From contig DATEOF010000400.1 of NCBI GenBank assembly GCA_035274465.1, positions 4,738 to 68,737 on the forward strand: a DNA stretch of 64,000 nt, given 5' to 3'. The position numbers were made by a program, and so were the translations under genes. Of the stretch, positions 45,371-53,894 are shown piece after piece (positions within the stretch are counted from its first letter, which is position 1; the number at the start of each line of letters is the position of its first letter). The notes beneath the pieces are model-generated. The model saw only the letters and a program-made list of their open reading frames with translations, did no database searches and had not been told where the DNA came from. The stretch is from JADGRF01 sp035274465 (lineage in GTDB: Bacteria; Myxococcota_A; Polyangia; Polyangiales; JAFGIB01).

Positions 45371-45490
45371 GCCGAGGATCGGGCTCCGGCGGGGGACAGG
45401 TGCTGCAATTGGTACGTACTTATCGGGCTTTGCCGCAGCTTGACGCCTCTACAAATGGCTCTAGATTACCGGGTCGTCGGAGAACGATCG

Positions 45491-46120
45491 GTGCCTGATA
45501 GCAATCCTCAGCCAGCCTCGCACACGATCCAGCGTTATTCCGAAGCCGACGTCCCGACCGAGTACGGCACCTTCCGCATCGTCGTGTACCGCGACCTCTC
45601 GGACGCCAACGTCGAGCACTGCGCGATCATCCGCGGCGACGTACGCGGTGCGAACGACTTGCTGATCCGCGTACACAGTGAGTGCTTCACGGGCGAAGTC
45701 CTGCACTCGCTCAAGTGCGACTGCCGCGAGCAGCTGGACCAGGCGATGCGCTTCATCGCGGCGAAGGACAAGGGCGCGGTGCTGTATTTGCGGCAGGAAG
45801 GCCGCGGGATCGGGCTGGGGAACAAGATCCGCGCGTACGCGCTGCAGCAGCAGGGCGTGGATACCGTCGATGCGAACCTGCAGCTCGGGTTCGAGGCGGA
45901 TGCGCGCAAGTACCACGTCGCGAGCCAGATGCTGAGCGACCTGGGCGTGCAGTCGGTGTCGGTGCTGACGAACAACCCGGCCAAGGTCGACGCGCTGCGG
46001 GCGGACGGGGTTTCGGTGACGCGCCGGGTGCCGATGACGGTGGAGCCGAATCAGCACAATCGCGATTATCTGGATACGAAGCGCGAGCGGATGGGGCACA
46101 TCATCTCCCGCCGGCGGTAG
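45491..46120 (+). CDS. ribA: GTP cyclohydrolase II
   Basis: First step of riboflavin synthesis: GTP to 2,5-diamino-6-ribosylamino-pyrimidinone phosphate. The 209-residue product has the zinc cysteines (HSECFTGEVLHSLKCDC) and RQEGRGIGLGNKIRAYALQ. Start GTG at 45491 chosen because GGAGAA lies 6-7 bases upstream and alignment to the E. coli enzyme starts there; ATG at 45455 is an alternative. No RibB domain is fused. 120 bases after prfA; no FMN riboswitch seen. Confidence 0.93.
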   Translation: MPDSNPQPASHTIQRYSEADVPTEYGTFRIVVYRDLSDANVEHCAIIRGDVRGANDLLIRVHSECFTGEVLHSLKCDCREQLDQAMRFIAAKDKGAVLYLRQEGRGIGLGNKIRAYALQQQGVDTVDANLQLGFEADARKYHVASQMLSDLGVQSVSVLTNNPAKVDALRADGVSVTRRVPMTVEPNQHNRDYLDTKRERMGHIISRRR

Positions 46121-46129
46121 GCGAGTCCG

Positions 46130-47104
46130 CTACGGATAGAGGACCGCACAGCGGACTTCGATGCTCCAGCGGTCCGGGGCGTCGGCCGCCGAGCTGGGGT
46201 CCTCGAACGCGCTGTGGAAGCTGAACGTGCAGGGTTCCTCGCTGTTGCTCGCGTCCGGGAGGCGGCCCTGCGAGCGCGCGAGCACGCCGGCCGAATCCCA
46301 TTGTTTGATCAGGACGACCTCGTCGCGCGTGAGTGCGGGGTAGAAGTGCCACCGGTGTCGCGGCGCGTGGCGAGCGAAGTAGTTCTCGCCGACGCGATCC
46401 GTGTAGTGGATCTCGAACACCACCAGGTCCTCGGGCGCCACGGTCTGGGCATCGCAGAGCGCGAGCGGATGCACCGCGACGGGCGTCTCGCGGATGTTTC
46501 GCCAGACGTTGATGATCGCGAAGCGGCCCGAGTCCGCGAGGGCGCGCAGGGCGAGTGCGGGAGGGATCAGCGACTCGCCGGGGGGGAGAAACGGCCGCAA
46601 CGCGTCGTTGCCGCTCGGCGGCGCGGCGAGATCTCGCAGGCGCCGAGGCGCACTGGTGAGCGTGTAGTCGCCGTGCACGATGTGCGCGGGCGGTTGCACC
46701 TCCTGTCCACCGCCGATGCGAACTCGGTGCTTCTTGCCCTGCGCGGAGCGGATGTTGTGGTCGAACGCGAACACATCCGACGCACCGGTGACCTCGCGCA
46801 CCAGCTCCGCGCATTCGCCGTAATAGCGCCGCACGACCGGCTCGTGCTGCATGAAGTCCAGCGTCACATCCCGGAGCGGCTGCACGCGGCGTTCGAACCC
46901 GTTGCGCTCGAGGGTGCACGTCGCGCCAACCGCCCGCGCATCCTCGACCGGGACGCTCTGGCGCTCGATCACCAGTCCCTGCGCACCGCTGTCACTGCCG
47001 TCGCGATCGCGGCGAATCAGTACGCGACCGTTGCGGTAGAGCGACGGCTCGACCGACGCGGCGAGGTAGTTGAAGCTCCCCGTCTGACGCGGCTGCTCGG
47101 TCAT
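46130..47104 (-). CDS. CmcJ/NvfI family oxidoreductase-like protein
   Basis: A 324-residue protein with the pattern of the CmcJ/NvfI (gibberellin desaturase-like) family: GASDVFAFDHNIRSA, HIVHGDYTLTSAPRRL, AIINVWRNIRETPVAVHPLA, HRWHFYPALTRDEVVLIKQW and SFHSAFEDPSS. Some members act with Fe(II)/2-oxoglutarate or in cephamycin methoxylation; activity here is not shown. ATG at 47104 chosen for a GGAA 6 bases upstream; the frame is open far upstream without similarity. Confidence 0.78.
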   Translation of the reverse strand: MTEQPRQTGSFNYLAASVEPSLYRNGRVLIRRDRDGSDSGAQGLVIERQSVPVEDARAVGATCTLERNGFERRVQPLRDVTLDFMQHEPVVRRYYGECAELVREVTGASDVFAFDHNIRSAQGKKHRVRIGGGQEVQPPAHIVHGDYTLTSAPRRLRDLAAPPSGNDALRPFLPPGESLIPPALALRALADSGRFAIINVWRNIRETPVAVHPLALCDAQTVAPEDLVVFEIHYTDRVGENYFARHAPRHRWHFYPALTRDEVVLIKQWDSAGVLARSQGRLPDASNSEEPCTFSFHSAFEDPSSAADAPDRWSIEVRCAVLYP

Positions 47105-47151
47105 GCCGCGTTCCATAGCACACAACGAACGTGAGCCGCCGTTGCACAGCC

Positions 47152-47625
47152 TCAGAGACAAGGACAACAGTGGAACGCCGATCCGCCCGGCGTAGCCCCG
47201 AGCGATCTGCAACCCGCAGGCGGTGCAGCGTTGCCTATGTTCGGGCCGATGCCGCCGCAGGAAACTGCGTATTCGTTGGCCTGGCACTGGTTCTGGCAGC
47301 CGTTGAGGGCGTTGGGGACGGCAGCAGGTTCGGGGCAGCGCGTCGCGTCGTCGCTCAAACAGAGACCAGTCACGCCGCCGGCAAACTCGCACTTCAAGTA
47401 GGCTGCTGCGCTCTTGCAGGAGTCCCGAGGAGCGCCGGGCCCATCCAGCCCTGAAGCACGCTGGCAATGGGCGCTGGCAGCCGGGCCGCCGGCATTACCC
47501 GCGCCGAGGGTATTGGCGTGCGCCGCGGGCTGCGAGCCGTCGTCCGTGCCGCAGCTCGCAACCCAAAGCAAGCTGACTATGCACGCCAGCCTGGAGACCT
47601 GGATGTGTGCCGAGTTGTGCCGCAT
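47152..47625 (-). CDS. Cys-rich lipoprotein
   Basis: A 157-residue lipoprotein: signal LACIVSLLWVASC, Gly/Ala/Asn-rich linker, then ten or so cysteines (HCQRASG, DSCKSAAAYLKCEF, GLCLSDDATRC, GCQNQCQANEYAVSCGG) ending FHCCPCL. GGAAAGG lies about 8 bases before the ATG. Probably a disulfide-rich surface protein, common in myxobacteria. Function unknown. Confidence 0.7.
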   Translation of the reverse strand: MRHNSAHIQVSRLACIVSLLWVASCGTDDGSQPAAHANTLGAGNAGGPAASAHCQRASGLDGPGAPRDSCKSAAAYLKCEFAGGVTGLCLSDDATRCPEPAAVPNALNGCQNQCQANEYAVSCGGIGPNIGNAAPPAGCRSLGATPGGSAFHCCPCL

Positions 47626-47698
47626 GCGTGGCCTTTCCGGGGTTCCCACGGGATGCTGCAACCTTCAGGCCAGTGCAGCCATCGGCGGCAGGCTCGGT

Positions 47699-49396
47699 TC
47701 AAGGTCGAGACATGAGGTTCGCCAGCTCGGCCGGTAGCGTCACGAGGTGGGCGTCGATTCGGCCTCGCAGTCTCGCGCCTGCTGTCGTGCCGACCTCGTC
47801 GAACTGGATCACTCCGTCGCCGACGAAGCCGATCATCTGGTAGCTGTCGCGGCTCATCGCGCGTACCACGACTCCCAGCGTCTCCGTGCCCTGAAGACGT
47901 ACCTCGCCGGGCTCGATCGGCTGCTCGCCGATGTAGAGCTGCAAGACGATGAGGGTGCCCGCGGCTTCCTGGCCCACGAGCTGGAAGCTCGGCTTGCCGT
48001 TGTCAGCTCGTCCCGCGCTCGAGAGCACCAGCGGGTACGCAGTGCGCTTGCCGTCGACCTGGACGTCCAGGGAGCTCTGCGCTGACGGCACCAGCGCGCT
48101 CAGCTCGCGCCAGGTGGCGTCGAAGGTCGCGTGCAGCTCGCTGTTGGCGTCTTCGCGGCAAGTTCGGCTTCCCCGTTCTGGAAACGGCCAGGGTGTAGCT
48201 TCGGCGTCGAGCTCTCGCTGCAGCTGTGAGCGGCGGTTGCGGATGAAGCTCCGCATGGCATCGAGCGCTGCTGGGTCGGCGTCGGAGATCAATCGGGCGA
48301 TCCGGTCGATCTCCGACTGCAGCGCTTGCTCGTGCCAGTCTTCCCGCAGCAATTTGCGCAGGGTGTCCCGGTACAGCTCGCGCGTTTCGGCCACCGCATA
48401 CAGGCGGTTCGCCAGGCGGCCGACGGCGTACACGGATTCAGGGCGTCCAGCCTTGGGCAAGAACGGGTGATCGGTGGCGTAGGCGCCGTCGGGGCCCCAG
48501 GGGAGAAACTGCAGCGGCTTGCCGGGTGGTGCGTAGACGTAGAAGTTGTTCTGGTCGCCCGAGTAGCCGTCCCAGTGACCGATCAGCGACTCGACCGCCC
48601 AGAAGCGCAGGAAGCTCGGCAGATCGAGGACGCCCTCGAGGCGCGCTCGCAGATCGGAACCGCTGCCGGCCAGTGCAGCCATCAGCGGCTGGAGCAGCTC
48701 ACTCACGTTCGCATCGCCGCTGTCGACTTCGAAGTTGGCGAGGCGGTCGGAGGAGAAGTCCGCGCCGGCGTTGCCTTCCAGCAAGACGCCGCGATCGTCG
48801 CCCAGCTCGCGCTGCAGGAAGGGCTTCTTGATCGGCTCCACGATCACGTAGTGGCCCAGGTCGTGACCGTTCACGCGCACGCGCGCGAACCCGCAGCGCG
48901 GCGCGGGGACGCCCGCCGCGGCGAAGGCGGCGTAGGCCATGCACTGGTGCGTGTACGAGCGATCCTGGAGGCTGTTGTTGAGCACCAGCGTCTTCGACTC
49001 GAACACGCGTTGCTCCGGCGCGTACTCGGCGACGTCGATGCGCAGGCTGGGGCGGTTCGCGGACAGCGAGCCGAGGTAGCCCTTCTTGCGCAACCGCACC
49101 TTGCCGAGCTTGTGTTTGTCGAATTCGACTTGGGCGTCTACCCACGTGTACTCGAACCCCGGGTCGACGCAGCCCGAGTACAGCGAGTTGAGGCTGCGGC
49201 CTTCGTCTCGGATCGTGTCCCAATCTGACCGTTCGAGCTCGATGCGAACTTCGTGCACATCGCGCGCCGACAGGACCTCGACCGGCGGATCGGGATCGGG
49301 GGCAGGATGGTCCGGGGCTGGAGCCGCCGAGTCGCTGCACGCGCAGACCGCCCACGCGACCCAGAGACTCCCGAGCCATCGCAGACCATCGCGCAT
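47699..49396 (-). CDS. CotH kinase family lipoprotein
   Basis: A 565-residue lipoprotein (WVAWAVCACSDS) with a CotH domain: RLRKKGYLGSLSANRPSLRI, KTLVLNNSLQDRSYTHQCMA, YVIVEPIKKPFLQRELGDDR, GVLLEGN and SLIGHWDGYSGDQNNFYVYA. CotH proteins are atypical protein kinases that phosphorylate secreted proteins. A beta-rich C-terminal domain (about 430-565) follows. The ATG at 49396 gives a proper signal; GTG 24 bases earlier is possible. Confidence 0.85.
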   Translation of the reverse strand: MRDGLRWLGSLWVAWAVCACSDSAAPAPDHPAPDPDPPVEVLSARDVHEVRIELERSDWDTIRDEGRSLNSLYSGCVDPGFEYTWVDAQVEFDKHKLGKVRLRKKGYLGSLSANRPSLRIDVAEYAPEQRVFESKTLVLNNSLQDRSYTHQCMAYAAFAAAGVPAPRCGFARVRVNGHDLGHYVIVEPIKKPFLQRELGDDRGVLLEGNAGADFSSDRLANFEVDSGDANVSELLQPLMAALAGSGSDLRARLEGVLDLPSFLRFWAVESLIGHWDGYSGDQNNFYVYAPPGKPLQFLPWGPDGAYATDHPFLPKAGRPESVYAVGRLANRLYAVAETRELYRDTLRKLLREDWHEQALQSEIDRIARLISDADPAALDAMRSFIRNRRSQLQRELDAEATPWPFPERGSRTCREDANSELHATFDATWRELSALVPSAQSSLDVQVDGKRTAYPLVLSSAGRADNGKPSFQLVGQEAAGTLIVLQLYIGEQPIEPGEVRLQGTETLGVVVRAMSRDSYQMIGFVGDGVIQFDEVGTTAGARLRGRIDAHLVTLPAELANLMSRP

Positions 49397-49516
49397 ACGC
49401 CCCGTGGTAGAGGTCGGCACTCCTCTTGCTGTTGCACAGGATCGTGTACTCCCGCCATGCCCGGGGGCGGCTGAAGTATCCCCACGTGTTCGACACGGCG
49501 GCGCAGTGCGCTGAGC

Positions 49517-50107
49517 TCAACCCGTCAGCTGAGCGAGCGCGGCTTGCGCTGCGGCCTCGAGCCGGTCTTTGCCCCAGCCGCCGCGCGCCGTGCTCGCCAT
49601 GCCTTGCAACAGGACCACGAGCATGCGCGCTTGAGCCGTGGCGTCCACGTCCCGCCGAAACTCCCCGCTTCGCTGACCGCGGCCGACCAGCTCCATGAAC
49701 ACGCGCTCGAGCTGATCCAGGTTGTCGCGCAACGCCTCGCGCGCGACCCCCGGCCCTTGACCGGAGGTGCCCGCCGCGAGCAGGAAACAACCCCGCGGCC
49801 CGCTGCGCGAGCAGCTGCTCGAGAGCACCGAGCGCAGGACGAGCTGCAGCGCCTCGGTCGCGGTCGACGCGCTCGCGACGATCGCCTCGATGTCGGCCCT
49901 GTGCTCGTCGCGGTAGCGTTCGATGGCGCGCTCGTACAGCTTGTCCTTGTCGCCGAACGCGCCGTACAGGCTGGCTCGCGACAAGCCGGTCGCCTGCACG
50001 AGATCCTCGACCGATGCGCCTTCGTAGCCCTTTCGCCAGAAGACCTCGAGCGCACGGTCGAGCACCTGCGTCTCATCGAACTCGCGCGGTCGGCCCATGC
50101 CCTCCAT
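49517..50107 (-). CDS. TetR family transcriptional regulator
   Basis: A 196-residue repressor: N-terminal helix-turn-helix MGRPREFDETQVLDRALEVF, GASVEDLVQATGLSRASLYG; the C-terminal ligand domain has SSSCSRSGPRGCFLLAAGTS with cysteines conserved in this subgroup. The ATG overlaps the SDR stop (TAATG); ATG at 50098 is an alternative. Co-transcribed with the SDR gene and likely to bind the repeats at 50881-50950, controlling both this operon and the divergent quinone reductase gene. Confidence 0.92.
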   Translation of the reverse strand: MEGMGRPREFDETQVLDRALEVFWRKGYEGASVEDLVQATGLSRASLYGAFGDKDKLYERAIERYRDEHRADIEAIVASASTATEALQLVLRSVLSSSCSRSGPRGCFLLAAGTSGQGPGVAREALRDNLDQLERVFMELVGRGQRSGEFRRDVDATAQARMLVVLLQGMASTARGGWGKDRLEAAAQAALAQLTG

Positions 50108-50841
50108 TATAGCTGGCCGAAGCCCCCGTCGACGGGCAGCTCGGCCCCCGTGGTGTACGTGGCGTCGAAGCCCAAGAAGAGCGCGGCGCGCCCGACCTCC
50201 GCCGGCTCTCCGAAGCGCTTCATCGGGTTCATCAGGCGAAATCCCTCGCGACCTGCCGCGTCCATGCCCGCCTTGTCCATGATCGGCGTCTCGACGGGTC
50301 CGGGGCTCACGGCGTTCACGCGAATCCCGCGCGGCAAGAGCTCGGTGGACAGCGTGCGCGCGAGCGACCGCAACGCGGCCTTCGAAGCGGCGTACACGCT
50401 GGTGTTCGGAAGCCCCAGCTCATCGACTGCCGAGGTGTTGAGCACGATGCCCGCGCCCCTGCGTAGCTGAGGCAAGAGCTTCTGTACGGTGAACAGGGCG
50501 CCCTTCGCGTTGATGCCGAGCGTGTCGTCGAACAGCTCGACCGTGACCTGCTCGATCGGCGCAAACTTGGCGATGCCGGCGTTGATGAACAGGAAGTCGA
50601 TGCCGTCGAACTGCCGCCGTGCCTCCTGCGCGAGCACGTCGATGTCTGCCAGTGAGGACGTATCCGACGTCAGCACGCTCGCGCCTTCGCCGAGCCGTTC
50701 CTTCGCTGCCGCCAGGGTCTTCTCGTTGCGCCCGGTGATGAGCACGCGCGCCCCCTCGGCGATGAGCAGCTCGGCAGTGGCCAGACCGATGCCGGTCGAG
50801 CCGCCCGTAACGATCGCATTCTTTCCGCTGTACCTGGACAT
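50107..50841 (-). CDS. SDR family oxidoreductase
   Basis: A 244-residue classical short-chain dehydrogenase: NAIVTGGSTGIGLATAELL cofactor motif, INAGIAKF, catalytic Ser (LNTSAVDELG) and Tyr-Lys (SVYAASKAALRSL), and GPVETPIMDKAG. R40 after the second strand (ITGRNEKTL) suggests NADP. Substrate unknown. Operon with the TetR gene, divergent from the quinone reductase. Confidence 0.92.
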   Translation of the reverse strand: MSRYSGKNAIVTGGSTGIGLATAELLIAEGARVLITGRNEKTLAAAKERLGEGASVLTSDTSSLADIDVLAQEARRQFDGIDFLFINAGIAKFAPIEQVTVELFDDTLGINAKGALFTVQKLLPQLRRGAGIVLNTSAVDELGLPNTSVYAASKAALRSLARTLSTELLPRGIRVNAVSPGPVETPIMDKAGMDAAGREGFRLMNPMKRFGEPAEVGRAALFLGFDATYTTGAELPVDGGFGQL

Positions 50842-50880
50842 GAAAGGTCTCCGGGCCGCGCCCCGCCGCGGCGATCTGAG

Positions 50881-50892
50881 TTTTGGAACGAT
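50881..50892. promoter_or_regulatory. Operator-like half site TTTTGGAACGAT
   Basis: TTTTGGAACGAT, identical to the left half of the palindrome at 50929-50950 and 48 bases from it. It lies 39 bases upstream of the SDR start. The right half here is poorly conserved. Confidence 0.55.
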
Positions 50893-50928
50893 CAGACCAT
50901 AATCCGGCCGGCCAGGGCGTCAAGCTGA

Positions 50929-50950
50929 TTTTGGAACGATGGTTCCGAAA
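50929..50950. promoter_or_regulatory. Operator-like palindrome for the TetR regulator
   Basis: TTTTGGAAC-GATG-GTTCCGAAA: an inverted repeat with one mismatch, placed between divergent SDR-TetR and quinone reductase genes. This is the expected type and position of a TetR operator. Binding is inferred. Confidence 0.6.
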
Positions 50951-51029
50951 TTATTCCAGGCCCCGCCGAGGCTCGAAATCTCGTAACGCTGGGTCGCGGC
51001 GTGCGTACGAGGGAGCGGAGTAGGGTCCC

Positions 51030-51737
51030 ATGCGCGTCTTCATCGTTCACGCCCACCCTGAACCGAAGAGCTTCAACGGCGCACTGACTCAAAGTGCGAT
51101 CGAGACCTTACTCGAGCAGGGGCACGAGGTGCAGGTCTCGGACCTGTATGCGATGGGCTGGAACCCGATCTCTGATCGACGCAACTTCGTGACTGTCGCC
51201 GATCCAGAGACGTATCGACAACAGACCGAGGAAGCACACGCTGCGGCCCACGACGGCTTCTCGCCGGACGTTCAGGCCGAGATGGACAAGTTGTTCTGGT
51301 GCGACGCGCTGGTGATGCAGTTTCCGCTGTGGTGGTTCGGGCTGCCTGCCATGCTCAAGGGCTGGGTGGATCGGGTGTTCGCGTCTGGCGGACGCGTCTA
51401 CGGGGGTGGCAAGTGGTACGACCGGGGCGTGTTCGTGGGCAAACGCGCCATGTGCTCGGTGACCATCGGTGGACCATCCTCGCTCTACTCTGATCGCGGG
51501 CTGAACGGCCCCCTCGCCACCATTCTCTTCCCGATCCAGCACGGCATGTTGAGCTTCACCGGCTTTCAAGTCGTGGAGCCATTTGTCGTGCACGCCCCGG
51601 CTCGCATGAGCGCTGTCACTCGCGCCGCCGAGCTCGAACGCTACCGCGTGCATGTCGTCGGGCTCGACTCGGCTCCAACCATCTCGTTTCCGAAGCTCGA
51701 GGAGTACGATGCGCACTACCAGTTGATCGAACGATAG
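51030..51737 (+). CDS. NAD(P)H dehydrogenase (quinone) family flavoprotein
   Basis: A 235-residue MdaB/KefF/NQO1-like enzyme: MRVFIVHAHPEPKSFNGAL flavin phosphate loop, DALVMQFPLWWFGLPAMLKG and WVDRVFASGGRVYGGG. It does two-electron reduction of quinones, protecting against electrophile stress. Divergent from the TetR-SDR operon, which fits regulation by that TetR, as with other quinone-stress regulons. Confidence 0.92.
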   Translation: MRVFIVHAHPEPKSFNGALTQSAIETLLEQGHEVQVSDLYAMGWNPISDRRNFVTVADPETYRQQTEEAHAAAHDGFSPDVQAEMDKLFWCDALVMQFPLWWFGLPAMLKGWVDRVFASGGRVYGGGKWYDRGVFVGKRAMCSVTIGGPSSLYSDRGLNGPLATILFPIQHGMLSFTGFQVVEPFVVHAPARMSAVTRAAELERYRVHVVGLDSAPTISFPKLEEYDAHYQLIER

Positions 51738-51767
51738 ACACGCCGGCAGAGTAGCCTTGGCGAGGGG

Positions 51768-52142
51768 TTAGGCCTCGCTGCTGCGGCGAATGCCTTCCTC
51801 GAGCGCGAAGAACTGTGGATTCCGCGCTGCCATCGGGCCGCGAAGCTTGTCGATCTCCGCTTCTGGCGCATGGACCTCGAACCTGACGATCTTCGAGATC
51901 TTCAGCGCTTGGCCAATCAATTCAGCAACGTTCTGACTATGTGCGAGCAGAGCGGCGGCGTCCACGTATCCCTCGCGGCAGTGGGCGAGGTTGCCGCTGA
52001 AAGAGAAGGCGTAGTGCATGCAACCCGGCTCCGTGCGCGTCCTGGCGACGAGCTTCAGCGCCAGAGCTTTGAAAGCGTCAAGTTGCCCGTCTTGGATCTC
52101 GAAGTACGGTACCAAGGTGCAGCAAGTATCGAGCGTAAACAT
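51768..52142 (-). CDS. Antibiotic biosynthesis monooxygenase (ABM) domain protein
   Basis: A 124-residue ferredoxin-like dimeric-barrel protein: CTLVPYFEIQDGQLDAFKAL, TRTEPGCMHYAFSFSG, EGYVDAAALLAHSQNVAELI. ABM proteins include quinol monooxygenases such as YgiN. It is convergent with the quinone reductase gene 30 bases away, so a link with quinone chemistry is possible. Confidence 0.85.
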   Translation of the reverse strand: MFTLDTCCTLVPYFEIQDGQLDAFKALALKLVARTRTEPGCMHYAFSFSGNLAHCREGYVDAAALLAHSQNVAELIGQALKISKIVRFEVHAPEAEIDKLRGPMAARNPQFFALEEGIRRSSEA

Positions 52143-52496
52143 TCATGCCTCCTGTGGTTCTCACGGGCGATGTGACCGACCAATTCTATCGCCGTCAAGG
52201 CGTGACGGCGGTCGAGGAGGGCTTACAGAGAAGCATGCGCGCCGTTGACACCGGGCATGCAACTTCGGGGACGTTCGATCGAGGGCTTTGCAAGGTTCCT
52301 TGTATACATGAATCACTGCAGCGACTCGAGGATATCAGCGGCCGTCATCGGGCCGGGCGCTGGAAAAGCGAACCGTCCGCGAGACCGGATTTGCCTGTGG
52401 TGAGTTGGGGGATTTCGACGATGAAGACCAGGTCGCGGCTGCCGAGGCTTTCGTATGCAAGGGAGCATGGAGAACGCAAGCAAACGCCGGAGCGAT
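52143..52496. other. 354-base spacer without a convincing gene
   Basis: This lies between the ABM gene start and the end of the lipoprotein gene, both on the minus strand. Several overlapping open frames exist, but none has a Shine-Dalgarno sequence or recognisable product. It probably holds the ABM promoter. No hairpin followed by a T tract was seen. Confidence 0.5.
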
Positions 52497-53072
52497 TCAA
52501 CCAGCCTCGAACTCCGCCGTGAGCAAGAGCCACTCGACACAGTTGCCGTTGGAGATCAACACGAACCTGAATGTGACGCCGTCGCCGTTGATATAGGCGT
52601 CGGCCGCGGGTTGCGCGCGGGCATTCGCGCTCACGAGTGGCAACGCCCAGTGGGGAAGTGCAGGGATCGCGGAGATGCTCGGTACGAGGCCTGAAGCGTA
52701 CTGGAGCTCGCGCTGTAGCGTCGCATCCGCTCGCACACAACGGACCAAGCTGTCGAACTCTTCGGACGTACTCGCAGTACCGCGGCATTCATCGACCCGC
52801 GCGGTACTTCGGAATTGAAATTCGCGGCAAACGAGTGGGCTCAGCGCGGCTAGCTCGCCGTCACGAAATGCTGTCAGGAAATTCGCGGCGAGTCCGGCTG
52901 GGTCAACGGCCTTTGGTGCCGCGGCTTCCTTCTGCTCGCCGCCGGATTGTGCGACTGGGCGCGCGTGATTTGGTGCTGATGATAAGGATACCGGTGATGG
53001 TTTGGATGCACCGCAACCGGTCGCCAAAAGCGCCAAAAGAATCAAACGTACCTGGCTGCGCAGCGCGGTCAT
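52497..53072 (-). CDS. Hypothetical lipoprotein, coupled to the M15 peptidase gene
   Basis: A 191-residue lipoprotein: RLILLALLATGCGASKPSP, a linker, then a domain with LAANFLTAFRDGELAALSPL, VDECRGT and a C-terminal VTFRFVLISNGNCVEWLLL. Its ATG overlaps the peptidase stop (ATGA). Family not recognised. Its site (membrane-anchored, probably periplasmic) and coupling would suit an immunity protein or a partner of the peptidase. Confidence 0.7.
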   Translation of the reverse strand: MTALRSQVRLILLALLATGCGASKPSPVSLSSAPNHARPVAQSGGEQKEAAAPKAVDPAGLAANFLTAFRDGELAALSPLVCREFQFRSTARVDECRGTASTSEEFDSLVRCVRADATLQRELQYASGLVPSISAIPALPHWALPLVSANARAQPAADAYINGDGVTFRFVLISNGNCVEWLLLTAEFEAG

Positions 53073-53710
53073 CGTTTCACGTTGTACGACCAGTGCCAGG
53101 GCTCGTCCGAGTATGGATTGAATCCGAAGTCCGCCGCATTGTCTCTGACCCAAATATACGCGGGCATTCCGTTGAAGTTGCCTGCCTTGGCATTTTCACT
53201 CGTATTCGCGAGCCCGAGGTTCAGATCGATCGCACGACCCGTAATGTGCTCGCTGCGCCCCTGCGCGACCCAGGTCGAGGCTTGTTCCTTGGTTCCGTAC
53301 TTCGTGACAGCGTCGGCAGCCAGCTGCGCCTGGTACACCGCGCTGCGATACGCCGACGTGAGCACGAAAAGATCCGCGCGAAAGCCAGTTGCGAGTGCGC
53401 GGGCACGCAACGCGCGAAACGCGTCCAGAGTCGGCTTCGTCAGCTGGAACACGCGATCTTTGCCCACGGGCGGTTCTCCGCGCTCGTTCACGCTCACCAG
53501 CGCGCCCGGACCTGGATCCACGCGGTCCTTGATTGGAATGCGACCCGCGGGTCGAGGAGGACCAAGCGTCGAACCTGGTGCAGGTTTATCACCGGGCATC
53601 GGCGAATGATGCTGCAACTCGTTGGGACCCCTGAGGTTGCTCGGCCAGTGGCCATCGCCGCTCGATTGATCGGGAGAAGCCGGAGTGTTCGGTATGCGTG
53701 GGTCGGCCAT
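53069..53710 (-). CDS. M15 (VanY/LdcB-type) D,D/L,D-carboxypeptidase domain protein, no signal peptide
   Basis: A 213-residue protein. Residues 1-85 are Pro/Gly-rich and disordered-looking. The M15 domain follows with LTSAYRSAVYQAQLAADA, zinc ligands H155 and D162 (SEHITGRAIDLNLG) and H206 (DEPWHWSYN, with E203). The family trims peptidoglycan stem peptides, normally outside the cytoplasm. Here no signal peptide is visible, so another export route or an effector role is possible. Coupled to a lipoprotein. Confidence 0.85.
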   Translation of the reverse strand: MADPRIPNTPASPDQSSGDGHWPSNLRGPNELQHHSPMPGDKPAPGSTLGPPRPAGRIPIKDRVDPGPGALVSVNERGEPPVGKDRVFQLTKPTLDAFRALRARALATGFRADLFVLTSAYRSAVYQAQLAADAVTKYGTKEQASTWVAQGRSEHITGRAIDLNLGLANTSENAKAGNFNGMPAYIWVRDNAADFGFNPYSDEPWHWSYNVKR

Positions 53711-53894
53711 CGCGTTCGACTAACCCAGCCACCGAGCACATGCAACGCTTGCCTCTGCGCAAACTTGATCGTGTGCACGGCTGCAGGAACACTTGCGCGG
53801 TCCAGCTCTCGAAAGCGAGCCTCGACGCGAGTGACCATGCAGGGTTTTAGCGTGAGCACTGCTGCGCGCGCGAAGTTTACCGCGCATGAACCAG

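Noticed and set aside
45371..45490. FMN riboswitch before ribA
   Set aside because: The conserved AGGGTGAAATTC-type and GGCGGTAA segments are absent and the spacer is too short.
52145..52522. A 125-codon plus-strand frame
   Set aside because: No Shine-Dalgarno, no recognisable domain, and it runs into the lipoprotein gene on the other strand.
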